Positions 44,345 through 54,536 of a stretch of 60,740 bases of DNA are shown piece by piece. The notes beneath the pieces were generated by a model. It ran no database searches and had not been told where the DNA came from. It saw nothing but the letters and a program-made list of their open reading frames with translations. How positions within the stretch are numbered: the first letter of the stretch is position 1; every line of letters starts with the position of its first letter. This DNA comes from Sphingomonas sp. Its GTDB lineage: Bacteria; Pseudomonadota; Alphaproteobacteria; Sphingomonadales; Sphingomonadaceae. The stretch is taken from positions 99,707 through 160,446 of the forward strand of contig PAOI01000005.1 in NCBI GenBank assembly GCA_002707985.1, written 5' to 3'. Position numbers and translations under genes: made by a program.

Positions 44345-45976
44345 TCAGACGAGCCGGCTCTGCTTGACCGCTGCTTCGATGAAGCTTGCGAACAAGGGGT
44401 GCGGGTCGAATGGCTTAGACTTCAGCTCCGGGTGGAACTGCACGCCGATAAACCAGGGATGGTCGGGGCGTTCGACAATCTCGGGAAGCGCACCGTCGGG
44501 CGACATGCCCGAAAAGACTAGGCCGTTCTTTTCCAGCGTTTCGCGATAGCCGGTGTTCACTTCATAGCGGTGCCGGTGGCGCTCGCTGATATCGTCGCTG
44601 CCATAGATCGAACCGACGACGCTGTTGCCAGTGAGCTTTGCCGGATAGGCGCCAAGCCGCATCGTGCCGCCGAGATCGCCGCCTTCCTCACGCTTTTGCA
44701 GTCCGTCCTTGGTCATCCATTCGGTGATCAGACCGACGATCGGTTCGTCGGTCGGGCCGAATTCGGTGGTGGAGGCGTGATCGAGCCCCTGCCCGCGCGC
44801 CGCTTCGACGCACGCCATCTGCATGCCCAGGCAAATGCCGAAGAACGGCACACCGCGTTCGCGCGCGAAGCTAACGCTCTTGATCTTGCCCTCGCTGCCG
44901 CGCTCGCCAAAGCCGCCGGGGACCAGGATGCCGTGCATCGGTTCCAGCTGCGCGGCGATTTCCGCTTCGTCCTTTTCGAACAATTCGGCGTCGAGCCAGC
45001 GGACATGCACTTTCACGCGGTTGGCAATGCCGCCATGGACCAGCGCTTCGTGCAGCGATTTATACGCGTCGGGCAGGCCGACATATTTGCCGACGACGCC
45101 GATCGTAACTTCGCCTTCGGGATTTTGGAGCCGCTCGACAATTTCGGTCCAGCGGTCGAGCGGCGGGCTGTCCTGCGCGGGCATGCCGAAGGCGTTGAGC
45201 ACTTCGCTGTCCAGCCCTTCGCCATGATATTGCAGCGGCACCGCATAGATGCTCGACGCATCGAGCGCGGGGATCACCGCTTCCTTGCGGACGTTGCAGA
45301 ACAGCGCGATCTTCGCACGCTCGCTTTCCGGCAGCGGCTGTTCGCAGCGGCAGACAAGCACGTCGGGCTGCACGCCGAGCGACGCGAGTTCGCGCACGCT
45401 GTGCTGCGTCGGCTTGGTCTTCAGCTCGCCGGCGGCCGCGATATACGGCACCAGGGTCACGTGAACGCTGATGGACTGACCGCGCCCAAGCTCGTTCTTC
45501 AGCTGGCGGATCGCCTCGATGAACGGCAGCGATTCGATATCGCCCACCGTGCCGCCGATCTCGCACAGGACGAAATCCAGATCCTCGGTATCGGCAGTCG
45601 CAAATGCCTTGATCGCATCGGTGACGTGCGGAATCACCTGGACGGTCGCGCCCAGATAATCGCCGCGCCGCTCGCGCTCGATGATCGTCTTGTAGATCCG
45701 ACCCGAAGTGATGTTGTCCGATTGGCGCGATGCAACGCCGGTAAAGCGCTCGTAATGGCCCAGATCGAGATCGGTCTCTGCCCCGTCGTCGGTCACATAG
45801 ACTTCACCATGCTGATAGGGCGACATCGTCCCCGGATCGACGTTCAGATACGGATCGAACTTGCGAATCCGCACCCGATATCCGCGTGCCTGCAACAAGG
45901 CGGCAAGGCTTGCCGCCATAAGACCTTTACCGAGCGAGGAGACCACGCCGCCGGTGATGAAAATATACCGCGCCAT
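44345..45976 (-). CDS. pyrG: CTP synthase
   Basis: Converts UTP to CTP with glutamine-derived ammonia and ATP. The 543 residues are normal. The synthetase half begins [29 protein letters not shown] and contains the P-loop-like [10 protein letters not shown] and the [13 protein letters not shown] equivalent ([17 protein letters not shown], about 138). The glutaminase half has the nucleophile in [17 protein letters not shown] (about 378) and the C-terminal His-Glu dyad in [14 protein letters not shown] (about 513). Transcription reads toward the terminator after hsp20. Confidence 0.98.
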   Translation of the reverse strand: MARYIFITGGVVSSLGKGLMAASLAALLQARGYRVRIRKFDPYLNVDPGTMSPYQHGEVYVTDDGAETDLDLGHYERFTGVASRQSDNITSGRIYKTIIERERRGDYLGATVQVIPHVTDAIKAFATADTEDLDFVLCEIGGTVGDIESLPFIEAIRQLKNELGRGQSISVHVTLVPYIAAAGELKTKPTQHSVRELASLGVQPDVLVCRCEQPLPESERAKIALFCNVRKEAVIPALDASSIYAVPLQYHGEGLDSEVLNAFGMPAQDSPPLDRWTEIVERLQNPEGEVTIGVVGKYVGLPDAYKSLHEALVHGGIANRVKVHVRWLDAELFEKDEAEIAAQLEPMHGILVPGGFGERGSEGKIKSVSFARERGVPFFGICLGMQMACVEAARGQGLDHASTTEFGPTDEPIVGLITEWMTKDGLQKREEGGDLGGTMRLGAYPAKLTGNSVVGSIYGSDDISERHRHRYEVNTGYRETLEKNGLVFSGMSPDGALPEIVERPDHPWFIGVQFHPELKSKPFDPHPLFASFIEAAVKQSRLV

Positions 45977-46058
45977 GGGAGAAACGGCCTAGCCCCGAAA
46001 ACATAGGAACGGCAAGCGCCCGACTCAGGGCGCTGCCAAAAAAACTGTGCGGCGCGCG

Positions 46059-46430
46059 TTATTGCGCGAGCGGAATATCGGCTTCGTCGCTGCCATTGGC
46101 AGGTGCCGTGCCGTCCGCGAGCGGAGCCGCCGCGTCGCCCTCGGTCGGCGCCTCCTGCGAAGCCGCAGGCTGCCGCGCGAGGCTGGTGTCGATCGTCGAG
46201 CTGCCGCGCGTCGCCGCCAGCACCGCAAGCAGGATGCTCATCGAAATGAACAGGGTGGCGAGCACCGCAGTCGAACGGGTCAGGAAATCCGCTGCGCCAC
46301 GCGCGGACATCAGTCCGCCCGGGCTGCCGCCCGAAGTAAGGCCGCCACCTTCCGAACGCTGCATGAGGATGACCGTCACCAGCAATGCGGCGATAATGGC
46401 CTGAACGACGAGCAGGAAAGTGAACAGCAT
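46059..46430 (-). CDS. secG: Preprotein translocase subunit SecG
   Basis: A part of the SecYEG channel in the inner membrane. The 123-residue protein starts at ATG 46430 (MLFTFLLVVQAIIAALLVTVILMQRSEGG), giving the first transmembrane helix and then the family motif QRSEGGGL. It is followed by the GGSPGGLMSARGAADFLTRSTAVLATLFISMSILLAVLA region with the second helix. The Ala/Pro-rich tail (residues 85-123) is typical of alphaproteobacteria. The frame is open 18 codons further upstream, but that lacks family resemblance. Transcription unit with pyrG, which follows 82 bases downstream. Confidence 0.93.
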   Translation of the reverse strand: MLFTFLLVVQAIIAALLVTVILMQRSEGGGLTSGGSPGGLMSARGAADFLTRSTAVLATLFISMSILLAVLAATRGSSTIDTSLARQPAASQEAPTEGDAAAPLADGTAPANGSDEADIPLAQ

Positions 46431-46612
46431 GATGGAAAGCGGGTCCTTGCGGCGAAAGGCGCGACATAGGCGAGGCCCGCCCAACGATCAACCACCGTTG
46501 CGACCCCTTTCCGGAACATTTCGCTCGCGCACTGAAACCTAGCCTGCCGGGGCGCGTTATATGGTCGATTGGCCTAACAGTATCGGGCCGGGTAACCATA
46601 AGAGTATATGCC

Positions 46613-46975
46613 GTGAACGCCTTGTCCGAGCAATCGCTCTCGTCCTGGAAGAACACGCTGGTCGGCTATGTCCGCTCCGGCGAACCGGATCTCACCAATC
46701 GCCAGATGGCGCTGCTGCTTCTGGTGTACCTCGAACAGGGGCCGCATACCGTGCGCGGCCTCGCACGAGCCTTGAATGTCTCGAAGCCGGTCGTTACGCG
46801 CGCCTTGAACAGATTGGGCGCGCTCGGCTATCTCCGTCGTCAGCGCGACGATACTGACAAACGCAACATCTTCGTCGCACGCACCGCTGAAGGGGCAGAT
46901 TTTCTTGCAGAATTCGGGCATTTCCTCTCTGGCGACGCGCTCGACGATGCCGTCGCCGGCAGAGGCACCGCGTAG
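46613..46975 (+). CDS. MarR-family winged-helix regulator
   Basis: A 120-residue DNA-binding protein beginning at GTG 46613. The middle shows the winged helix-turn-helix, ARALNVSKPVVTRALNRLGALGYLRRQRDDTDKRN (about residues 52-86), with the RDDTDKR wing characteristic of MarR. Flanking helices LTNRQMALLLLVYLEQGPHTV and EGADFLAEFGHFL are dimerisation helices. Its shortness, about 20 residues below a usual MarR, suggests a truncated C-terminus that overlaps the next gene. No clear operator, but a near-palindromic TTATATGGT ... ACCATAAG lies upstream. Confidence 0.85.
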   Translation: MNALSEQSLSSWKNTLVGYVRSGEPDLTNRQMALLLLVYLEQGPHTVRGLARALNVSKPVVTRALNRLGALGYLRRQRDDTDKRNIFVARTAEGADFLAEFGHFLSGDALDDAVAGRGTA

Positions 46976-47663
46976 CCGTTTCGAACTCCAGGGCCGTTCC
47001 TGGCGCGCTGACCCGCGAATCGACGCCGTCCGCCGCGACCTTGCCGATGTGCGTCTCGCAGGCCGTATCTTCGCGCCGCATTATTCGCGCGCGGAGCCGC
47101 TATATGCTGTGGCCGCCGCGCCCGTGCGGACTTCGCGCGATCCGGAATCGACGATTCTTTCCGAAATCCTTCCCGGCGAACGTTTCGAACTGCTCGAGCT
47201 TTCCAGCGAACATGGCTGGGGCATCTGTGTCGCCGACGGATCGGTCGGCTATGTCCCCTCCGACGCGCTGAGCGATATCGCTCCCGAAATACCGGAGGCT
47301 CCCGCAAAAGGTTCGGATTTCGTTGCGATCGCCGAAGCCCAGATCGAGGCACCGGCAAAGCCCGGCGGCCGTTCGCCCGCCGGTTTCAATTGCACCGGGC
47401 TGGTCTTTTATGCGCTGACCGGTGCGGGTCAGGAATGTCCTCGCTTCTGTGATCTGCAGCGTTCGCAGCTCGGCCGCGAACTTCCTGCAGACGCGCCGCT
47501 TCAGCGCGGCGACCTGATTTTCTTCGACGACCATGTCGCGATCATGGTCGACGGCGACAATGCCGTGCATGTTACCGCGAAAGCCGTGGTGCGCGAACCG
47601 CTGGCCGACATCTGCACCGGCGGCAGCTATGGCGACATCGTTGCGCGGCGGAGGATGGCATGA
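46947..47663 (+). CDS. NlpC/P60 family peptidase with SH3 domain
   Basis: A 238-residue cell-wall peptidase-like protein. The N-terminal half (about 45-105) is SH3-like, with PVRTSRDPESTILSEILPGERFELLE and GWGICVADGSVGYVPS. The C-terminal NlpC/P60 domain has the Cys in FNCTGLVFYAL (about 147), a His in FDDHVAIMVDG (about 195), and HVTAKAVVREP nearby. Cleavage of the murein peptide is the family activity. The Cys motif is NCTGLV instead of the common DCSGLV. No signal peptide is evident. It starts inside marR (29-base overlap) and is coupled to argC by ATGA. Confidence 0.85.
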   Translation: MPSPAEAPRSRFELQGRSWRADPRIDAVRRDLADVRLAGRIFAPHYSRAEPLYAVAAAPVRTSRDPESTILSEILPGERFELLELSSEHGWGICVADGSVGYVPSDALSDIAPEIPEAPAKGSDFVAIAEAQIEAPAKPGGRSPAGFNCTGLVFYALTGAGQECPRFCDLQRSQLGRELPADAPLQRGDLIFFDDHVAIMVDGDNAVHVTAKAVVREPLADICTGGSYGDIVARRRMA

Positions 47664-48604
47664 CCATTCGCCTGTTCATCGACGGCGCTGCCGGCACGAC
47701 GGGTCTTGAAATCCGCGAACGGCTGGCCCCGCGCAAGGAGATCGACCTCCTCACGCTTGCCGACAAGGATCGCAAGGACGCGAAAAAGCGCGCCGAAATC
47801 CTGAACGATGCCGATTTCGTCATCCTGTGCCTTCCCGACGATGCCGCGCGCGAAGCCGTCTCGCTGATCGCCAACGAACGCACGCGCGTTATCGACGCCT
47901 CGTCGGCGCATCGCGTCGCCGAAGGCTGGGTCTATGGCATGGCCGAGCTGGAGCCGGGGCAGACCGCCGCGATCGCCGAAGCCGCGCGCGTCACCAATCC
48001 CGGCTGCTGGCCGACCGGTTTCCTCGCTCTGGTGCGTCCCCTGGTCCGCGCCGGGCTCGTCCCGCACGACTGGCCCCTCTCCTATTCGGGAGCATCGGGC
48101 TATTCGGGCGGCGGGCGCAGCATGATCGAGGAATTCGAGGACGAAGGCGCGGCGAACTACACGCACACCGCCTATCGCGCCTATGGCCTGACGCTTGCGC
48201 ACAAGCATCTGCCCGAAATGCAGAAACATGCGCGGATCGCCGAGCCGCCGATCTTTCAGCCAGCGGTAGCGCGGGTGATGCGCGGCATGATTTCCGAAGT
48301 GCCGCTGCCGCTCAATGCGCTGCCCCGCCGCCCCTCCGCCGCGACGATCGAATCGACGCTGCAGGAGGCCTATCGCGATTCAAAGATCGTGCGCGTCCTG
48401 CCCACGGCGGACACCGGCGCGGTGCATATCGAAGAGGATTCGGGCACCGATCGGCTGACGCTGCGCGTCTTCGCCAATCCCGATAGCGGTCATGCGCGGC
48501 TGATCGCCACCTATGACAATCTCGGCAAGGGCGCGGGCGGCGCGGCGGTTCAGAATCTGAACATCATGGCCGGGCTCGATCCCACCGCCGGGCTGGTGCT
48601 CTGA
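47660..48604 (+). CDS. argC: N-acetyl-gamma-glutamyl-phosphate reductase
   Basis: Reduces N-acetylglutamyl phosphate to the semialdehyde in arginine synthesis. The 314-residue protein is of the shorter type-2 class. It begins FIDGAAGTTGLEIRERL, the NADPH-binding loop, has the catalytic Cys in NPGCWPTGFLALV near residue 113, and HKHLPEMQKHARI with the catalytic His near residue 189. The start overlaps the NlpC/P60 stop. No other arg gene is adjacent. Confidence 0.96.
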   Translation: MTIRLFIDGAAGTTGLEIRERLAPRKEIDLLTLADKDRKDAKKRAEILNDADFVILCLPDDAAREAVSLIANERTRVIDASSAHRVAEGWVYGMAELEPGQTAAIAEAARVTNPGCWPTGFLALVRPLVRAGLVPHDWPLSYSGASGYSGGGRSMIEEFEDEGAANYTHTAYRAYGLTLAHKHLPEMQKHARIAEPPIFQPAVARVMRGMISEVPLPLNALPRRPSAATIESTLQEAYRDSKIVRVLPTADTGAVHIEEDSGTDRLTLRVFANPDSGHARLIATYDNLGKGAGGAAVQNLNIMAGLDPTAGLVL

Positions 48605-48729
48605 GCTTTCGGAACAACGCGGTCGAAGAATCGGACGTTCTTGCGCTGCGGTGCTTGTATCGCCCCTACGGCATCCGTATCGCTGCGGCGGTTGCTTTTC
48701 GGCCCTTGCGCCCAATCTGAAGGAACTTC

Positions 48730-50187
48730 ATGGTTCAGCCCGTCGAGAAACTGCTGCTGTTCGGAGCGACCGGAGATCTATCGCAGCGGATGTTGCTGCC
48801 TTCGCTGTTCGGACTTCATGCCGATGCGCTGCTTCCCGAAAAGCTGACGATCACCTGTACCGCGCGATCCGAATATGACGATGCCGGTTTCCGCGAATTC
48901 GCGGCCAAGGCTCTCGACGAATTCGTGCCCGCAGACCGGCTCGATCCGGACATGGTCAAGGCGTTTCTCGATCGGGTTCACTACCATGCGCTCGATGCTT
49001 CCTCGCCGGAGGGCTATGCCGCGCTGGCCGAAGCGCTCGGCGATATTTCGGGCGGCCTCGCCATTTTCCTGTCGACCGCGCCCTGGCTGTTCGGACCGAC
49101 GATCAAAGGGCTCGAAAGCGCCGGGCTTACTGCTGAGAACGTTCGCATCGGGCTTGAAAAGCCGCTCGGCAAGGATCTGGAGACGAGCCGCGAAATCAAC
49201 GACATCGTCGCGGAGGCTTTTCCCGAAGAGCGCACCTTCCGGATCGACCATTATCTGGGCAAGGAAACCGTTCAGAACATTCTTGCGCTGCGCTTCGGCA
49301 ATTCGCTGTTCGAACCGGTGTGGAATGCGCGCGGCATCGACAATGTCCAGATCACGATTTCTGAAACCGTGGGCCTGGAAGGGCGCGCGGGCTATTATGA
49401 CGAAGTCGGCGCGCTGCGCGACATGCTGCAGAACCATATGTTGCAGCTCGTCTCGCTGATCGCGATGGAGCCGCCGGCGCATTTCGACGGCACGTCGATC
49501 CGCGACGAAAAGGTGAAGGTGCTCCGCTCGCTCCGCCCGATCGAAGCCGAGGATGTCGGGCATCTGACGGTCATCGGCCAATATGGTGCCGGTGCCGTCG
49601 CCGGAAAGATCGTGCGCGGATATGACGAGGAGCTGGAGCAGGGATCGGACACCGAAACCTTCGTTGCGCTCAAGGCGCATGTCGACAACTGGCGTTGGCA
49701 GGGCGTGCCCTTCTATCTGCGCACCGGCAAACGGATGGCCGAACGGCGCAGCGAGATCGTCATTCAGTTCAAGCCGGTCCCGCATTCGATTTTCGCCGAG
49801 CGCGGCGGCATGCTGCAGCCCAATACGCTGGTGATCCGGCTGCAGCCCGAGGAATATGTCCGTCTGCTGGTGATGGCCAAACAGCCTGGGCTCGACCGCG
49901 AAGGCATCCGCCTGCGCGAAGTGCCGCTCAACCTGTCGCTCGACACCGAATTTGCCGGAACCCAGCGGCGCATCGCCTATGAACGGCTGCTGCTCGACCT
50001 GATCGAAGGCGATCCGACGCTGTTCGTCCGCCGTGACGAAGTGGAAGCGCAATGGGCCTGGATCGACGCGGTTCGCGAAGGCTGGGCCGCCAACGGGATC
50101 AAGCCCAAATCCTATTCGTCGGGAAGCTGGGGGCCGTCTGCGGCGATCGCTCTGACCGAGCGCGACGGCGTAACCTGGCACGAATGA
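48730..50187 (+). CDS. zwf: Glucose-6-phosphate 1-dehydrogenase
   Basis: Oxidises glucose 6-phosphate to 6-phosphogluconolactone with NADP+ or NAD+, entry to the Entner-Doudoroff pathway. The 485-residue enzyme shows LLLFGATGDLSQRMLLPSLF for nucleotide binding at residue 9, and the active site RIDHYLGKETVQNILALRF near residue 171. The C-terminal region includes FYLRTGKRM. The first of five closely spaced genes, with a ribosome site AAGGAAC; the 125-base upstream gap should carry the promoter. Confidence 0.98.
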   Translation: MVQPVEKLLLFGATGDLSQRMLLPSLFGLHADALLPEKLTITCTARSEYDDAGFREFAAKALDEFVPADRLDPDMVKAFLDRVHYHALDASSPEGYAALAEALGDISGGLAIFLSTAPWLFGPTIKGLESAGLTAENVRIGLEKPLGKDLETSREINDIVAEAFPEERTFRIDHYLGKETVQNILALRFGNSLFEPVWNARGIDNVQITISETVGLEGRAGYYDEVGALRDMLQNHMLQLVSLIAMEPPAHFDGTSIRDEKVKVLRSLRPIEAEDVGHLTVIGQYGAGAVAGKIVRGYDEELEQGSDTETFVALKAHVDNWRWQGVPFYLRTGKRMAERRSEIVIQFKPVPHSIFAERGGMLQPNTLVIRLQPEEYVRLLVMAKQPGLDREGIRLREVPLNLSLDTEFAGTQRRIAYERLLLDLIEGDPTLFVRRDEVEAQWAWIDAVREGWAANGIKPKSYSSGSWGPSAAIALTERDGVTWHE

Positions 50188-50269
50188 GCATCGCATGCGC
50201 GGAACCTTTGGGGGCGCGCAAGGGTAGGAAAATCGGGCGCGTGCCACATGCCGCGCGAATGGAGATTGC

Positions 50270-50974
50270 ATGACTGAGATCGAATGGTGGGAATATGACG
50301 ACGCGGCCGAAATGGCCGACGCTGTCGCCGGCGATGTCGCCTTCATCATCGAAAGCGCGATCGATACACGCGGCAATTGCGTGATCGCGCTGCCGGGCGG
50401 GAAGACCCCGCTGCCGATCTATGAGCGCCTCGCCGCTGCCAAGATCGACTGGAAGCGCGTCACCATCGTCCCGACCGACGACCGGCTGGGGCCGATGGGC
50501 GATGATCTTTCCAACGTCACGACGATCGGCAAGACCTTCATTCCCAAGGGCGCGCGCGTGATCCCGATCACCAGCGAAGCTGCGGAAGATTACAAGGCCG
50601 CAGGTCGCGCCGCCGATGCGCGGCTTCAGGACGTACACTGGCCGCTCGACCTCTGCCTGCTGGGCGTGGGCGGCGACGGGCATACCGCGTCGATCTTCCC
50701 CGGTCCCGATCTCGAAGAAGCGCTGACCGGACCCAAGGAACGCCGCGCGCTTGGCGTGATGCCCGATCCGCTACCCCCCGAAGCTCCCGTCGCACGCGTC
50801 ACGCTTTCGCTCGAAGCGATCAAGTCGGCGCGCGCGCTGATGGTGGCCGTATCGGGCGACGCAAAGCGCGAGGTTCTGGAAGCGGCGATCGCCGAAGGCG
50901 CCGGATCGCCCTACCCGATCGGTCGCGTTCTCGCCGAAGCGGAACTGCCGGTCGACATCCACTGGAGCGCGTAA
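50270..50974 (+). CDS. pgl: 6-phosphogluconolactonase
   Basis: Hydrolyses 6-phosphogluconolactone to 6-phosphogluconate. The 234-residue protein has the family signatures IALPGGKTPLPIYERLA near residue 39, IVPTDDRLGP near 65, and LCLLGVGGDGHTASIFPG near 131 with the conserved catalytic His. The ATG follows GGAGATTGC. Gap to zwf is 82 bases and to edd 50 bases, so it is in the same operon. Confidence 0.97.
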   Translation: MTEIEWWEYDDAAEMADAVAGDVAFIIESAIDTRGNCVIALPGGKTPLPIYERLAAAKIDWKRVTIVPTDDRLGPMGDDLSNVTTIGKTFIPKGARVIPITSEAAEDYKAAGRAADARLQDVHWPLDLCLLGVGGDGHTASIFPGPDLEEALTGPKERRALGVMPDPLPPEAPVARVTLSLEAIKSARALMVAVSGDAKREVLEAAIAEGAGSPYPIGRVLAEAELPVDIHWSA

Positions 50975-51024
50975 TGGGCCGCGCCCCGACACGTTCAGAG
51001 CAACCGGTTCAGGGATAAGCGTTT

Positions 51025-52848
51025 ATGGCCACCCTCCATGCCGAAATCGCTGCGGTTACCGATCGCATCATCGACCGTTCGAAAGACCGGCGTCAGGCCT
51101 ATCTCGACCTGATCCGGCACGAGCGGGATAGTGGCGCCGACCGGCCCAAGCTCGGCTGCGCCAACCTCGCCCATGCCTATGCTGGCACCGATGAACAGCG
51201 CGACCAGCTGCGCACCGGGCGCGGGATGAATATCGGTATCGTCAGCGCCTATAACGACATGCTTTCGGCGCATGCGACCTATTACCGCTATCCCGAACAG
51301 ATGAAGATCTGGGCGCTGGAGGTCGGTGCGACGGCGCAGGTGGCGGGCGGCGTTCCGGCGATGTGCGACGGCGTGACTCAGGGCTATTCGGGCATGGAAT
51401 TGTCGCTGTTCAGCCGCGACACCATCGCGCTTTCGACTGCCGTCGCACTGAGCCACCGCACGTTCGAAGGCGCGGCGCTGCTCGGTATCTGCGACAAGAT
51501 CGTGCCCGGGCTGCTGATGGGTGCGCTGCGATTCGGACATCTGCCGATGCTGCTGATTCCGGGCGGCCCGATGGCATCGGGCCTTCCCAACAAGGAAAAG
51601 GCGCATGTCCGCGAGCTCTATGCCGAGGGCAAGGCGAGCCGCGAGGAGCTGCTCGACGCCGAAATTCAGGCCTATCACAGCAAGGGCACCTGCACCTTTT
51701 ACGGCACCGCCAATTCCAATCAGATGATGATGGAAGCGATGGGTTTGCATATTCCGGCTTCGGCTTTTGCAAACCCGCGAACCCCGCTTCGCCAGCAACT
51801 GACGCGGGCTGCCGTTCATCGGCTCGCGGAAATCGGCTGGGATGGCGACGATTATCGCCCGCTGGGTCATTGCGTCGATGAAAAAGCCATCGTCAACGCC
51901 GCGATCGCGCTGCTCGCAACCGGCGGATCGACCAATCATCTGATCCATTTGCCCGCGATCGCGCGCGCTGCGGGGATTGTGATCGACTGGCAGGATTTCG
52001 ACCGCCTCTCCCGCGTCATCCCGCTGCTGACGCGTGTCTATCCCAATGGCTCTGCCGACGTGAATGGCTTTGAAGAGGCCGGTGGCCCAGCCTTTGTCAT
52101 TCGCGAGCTGTTGAACGGCGGGCTGATGCACGCCGATGTGCTGACCATCGCGAAGGACGGTATGGCCGCTTATGGCCGTAAGCCCGCGATCGAGGACGAT
52201 CAGCTCGTCTGGAACGAACTTCCCGCGCAGAGTGGTGATGACAGCATCGTCCGGACGCTCGACGCCCCCTTCTCGCCTGAAGGCGGTTTCCGCATCCTGA
52301 CCGGCAATCTGGGGCGCGGCTGTATCAAGGTGTCCGCCGTCGAGCGCGAGCGCTGGACGATCGAAGCGCCGTGCCGCGTCTTTGCCGATCAGGCCGAAGT
52401 GCAGGCCGCGTTCAAGGCCGGCGAGCTCGACCGCGACGTCATCGTTGTGGTCCGCTTTCAGGGACCGAAGGCGAACGGCATGCCCGAACTGCACAAACTC
52501 ACGCCGCCGCTCGGCGTATTGCAGAACCGTGGGTTCAAGGTCGCACTGGTTACCGACGGGCGCATGTCCGGTGCGAGCGGCAAGGTGCCCGCGGCGATCC
52601 ATGTCACGCCGGAGGGCGTGGCCGGCGGGCCGCTGGCAAAGCTGCGCGATGGCGATCTCGTCCGCCTCGACGCCGAATCGGGAACGCTGGAAGCGCTGGT
52701 CGATGCCGCCGAATGGGACAGCCGCAATCTTGCCACGGCCCCTGCTCCCGCGATCGGCACGGGACGCGAGCTGTTCGGCATGATGCGGCACCTTGCCGAC
52801 GAAGCCGAACAGGGCGCATCCTCGGTATTGGCAGGTGCGGGTCTATAG
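51025..52848 (+). CDS. edd: Phosphogluconate dehydratase
   Basis: Dehydrates 6-phosphogluconate to 2-keto-3-deoxy-6-phosphogluconate (KDPG) with an iron-sulfur cluster. The 607-residue protein is homologous to Ilv[24 protein letters not shown], the cluster cysteine segment [20 protein letters not shown] near residue 113, and [20 protein letters not shown] near residue 510. The C-terminus ends in a short acidic stretch before the glk start region. A long secondary frame inside is a shadow. Confidence 0.97.
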   Translation: MATLHAEIAAVTDRIIDRSKDRRQAYLDLIRHERDSGADRPKLGCANLAHAYAGTDEQRDQLRTGRGMNIGIVSAYNDMLSAHATYYRYPEQMKIWALEVGATAQVAGGVPAMCDGVTQGYSGMELSLFSRDTIALSTAVALSHRTFEGAALLGICDKIVPGLLMGALRFGHLPMLLIPGGPMASGLPNKEKAHVRELYAEGKASREELLDAEIQAYHSKGTCTFYGTANSNQMMMEAMGLHIPASAFANPRTPLRQQLTRAAVHRLAEIGWDGDDYRPLGHCVDEKAIVNAAIALLATGGSTNHLIHLPAIARAAGIVIDWQDFDRLSRVIPLLTRVYPNGSADVNGFEEAGGPAFVIRELLNGGLMHADVLTIAKDGMAAYGRKPAIEDDQLVWNELPAQSGDDSIVRTLDAPFSPEGGFRILTGNLGRGCIKVSAVERERWTIEAPCRVFADQAEVQAAFKAGELDRDVIVVVRFQGPKANGMPELHKLTPPLGVLQNRGFKVALVTDGRMSGASGKVPAAIHVTPEGVAGGPLAKLRDGDLVRLDAESGTLEALVDAAEWDSRNLATAPAPAIGTGRELFGMMRHLADEAEQGASSVLAGAGL

Positions 52849-52882
52849 GGCCGTCGAACACATCGGAGAGGGTCTGAGAGCC

Positions 52883-53851
52883 TTGGAAATCGTTGCAGTT
52901 GATATCGGCGGCACGCACGCCCGTTTCGCCATTGCGGAGGTCGAGGGCGGCAGAGTCGTCTCGCTTGGCGAGGAAGCGAAACTCAAGACTGCCGATCATG
53001 GCAGCCTTCAACTCGCCTGGCAGGCTTTTGGCCGGATGGCCGGGCGCACCCTGCCCCGCGCCGCCGGCATCGCGGTCGCTTCGCCGATCAAGGGCGATCT
53101 GATCAAGCTGACCAATAATCCGTGGATCATTCGCCCGTCGCTGGTGAAGGAACGGCTCGAAGTCGACAGCTTCGTGATGGTCAATGATTTTGCTGCTGTC
53201 GGCCATGCGGTGGCACAGCTGCCCGACAGCGAGTTTGAATATATTTGCGGCCCGGAAATGGCGCTGCCCGACGAAGGGGCGATCACCGTCTGCGGCCCCG
53301 GAACGGGACTTGGGGTTGCGCAGGTCGTTCGCCACGGCAAGGGCTATGAAATCATCGCGACCGAAGGCGGGCACATGGATTTCGCACCGCTTGACGGGAT
53401 CGAGGATGCGATCGTCAAGCGGCTGCGCAAAACCTACACCCGCGTCTCGGTCGAACGGATCGTGTCAGGCCCGGGCATTGTCGGCATCTACGAAACGCTC
53501 GCGGAGCTCGAAGGCCATGCGGTCGCCAGCCGCGACGACAAGACGCTGTGGACCCTGGCGCTCGAGGGCAAGGACAGCCTCGCCTTTGCCGCACTCGACC
53601 GCTTCTGCCTCAGCCTGGGCGCAGTGGCGGGCGATCTCGCGCTTGCGCATGGCCCGACCGGCGTCGTGATCGCGGGCGGGCTCGGCCTGCGGCTCAAGGA
53701 CCATCTCGTCAATTCGGGCTTTGCCCAGCGGTTCACGGCCAAGGGCCGGTTTCAGTCGCTGATGGCATCGATCCCGGTCAAGCTGATCACCTATCCCGAG
53801 CCGGGCCTTTATGGCGCGGCTGCCGCCTATGCCCAGGAGCATACCCGTTGA
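52883..53851 (+). CDS. glk: Glucokinase
   Basis: Phosphorylates glucose to glucose 6-phosphate with ATP, the input for zwf. The 322-residue protein begins [20 protein letters not shown], the phosphate-binding motif of ROK/HK-type glucokinases, at a TTG start codon. Further landmarks are [12 protein letters not shown] near residue 97 (active-site Asp), [13 protein letters not shown] and the zinc-less [10 protein letters not shown] near residue 157. The TTG is chosen because it opens the domain properly; GGAGAGGG lies upstream. It overlaps eda by four bases (TTGA). Confidence 0.95.
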   Translation: MEIVAVDIGGTHARFAIAEVEGGRVVSLGEEAKLKTADHGSLQLAWQAFGRMAGRTLPRAAGIAVASPIKGDLIKLTNNPWIIRPSLVKERLEVDSFVMVNDFAAVGHAVAQLPDSEFEYICGPEMALPDEGAITVCGPGTGLGVAQVVRHGKGYEIIATEGGHMDFAPLDGIEDAIVKRLRKTYTRVSVERIVSGPGIVGIYETLAELEGHAVASRDDKTLWTLALEGKDSLAFAALDRFCLSLGAVAGDLALAHGPTGVVIAGGLGLRLKDHLVNSGFAQRFTAKGRFQSLMASIPVKLITYPEPGLYGAAAAYAQEHTR

Positions 53852-54456
53852 AACCCATCGAAACCATCATGCGCACCAGCCCCGTCATCCCGGTTCTGGT
53901 GATCGAAGACGCAGCAACTGCACGCCCGCTTGCCGAGGCACTGGTCAAAGGCGGGCTAAAGGTGCTCGAAGTGACGATGCGCACCGGCGCGGCGATCGAA
54001 GCGATGGCGGAAATGAAGAAAGTCGACGGTGCAATCGTCGGCGCGGGCACTGTGATCAACGAAGCGCAGTTCCGGCAAGTCGCCGATATCGGCGCCGAAT
54101 TCATTGTTTCCCCCGGCCTGACCGAGCGACTGGCGAAGCCGATCATCGAAGCCGGCATGCCGTTGCTCCCAGGCACCGCCAATGCTTCGGACATCATGCT
54201 CGGCCTCGAACTCGGGCTGGAGCATTTCAAATTCTTCCCGGCCGAAGCTGCCGGCGGCCTGAAAGCGCTCAAGGCGCTCGCCGCACCCTTTTATCAGGCG
54301 AAATTCTGCCCGACCGGCGGGATCAGCGCCGCCACCGCCCCCGAATGGCTCGCATTCGATCCGGTGTTGTGCGTCGGCGGCAGCTGGGTAACGCCCAAGG
54401 GCGCGTCGATGGAGGAAGTCGAGGCGATTGCGCGGGAAGCTTCGGCACTAGGATAA
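53848..54456 (+). CDS. eda: KHG/KDPG aldolase
   Basis: Splits KDPG into pyruvate and glyceraldehyde 3-phosphate, completing the Entner-Doudoroff pathway. The 202-residue TIM barrel has the Glu in KVLEVTMRTGAA near residue 40, the Schiff-base Lys in LEHFKFFPAEAAGG near residue 129, and FCPTGGISAATAPEWL near 152. The TTG at 53848 overlaps the glk stop with AGGAG nine bases upstream; ATG 53869 is an alternative. It ends the operon. Confidence 0.96.
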   Translation: MKPIETIMRTSPVIPVLVIEDAATARPLAEALVKGGLKVLEVTMRTGAAIEAMAEMKKVDGAIVGAGTVINEAQFRQVADIGAEFIVSPGLTERLAKPIIEAGMPLLPGTANASDIMLGLELGLEHFKFFPAEAAGGLKALKALAAPFYQAKFCPTGGISAATAPEWLAFDPVLCVGGSWVTPKGASMEEVEAIAREASALG

Positions 54457-54536
54457 TTCGCCGACGCCCAGTTGTCGGATGTGCACAGCGGACGGCACGT
54501 CCGGCAAGTGACCCGGTCGCCGGTGCCTGGGTTGCC

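Noticed and set aside
46485..46612. An EcfG-type general stress promoter (GGAAC...CGTT) upstream of marR
   Set aside because: A GGAAC occurs at about 46514, but no CGTT follows at the 16-17 base distance.
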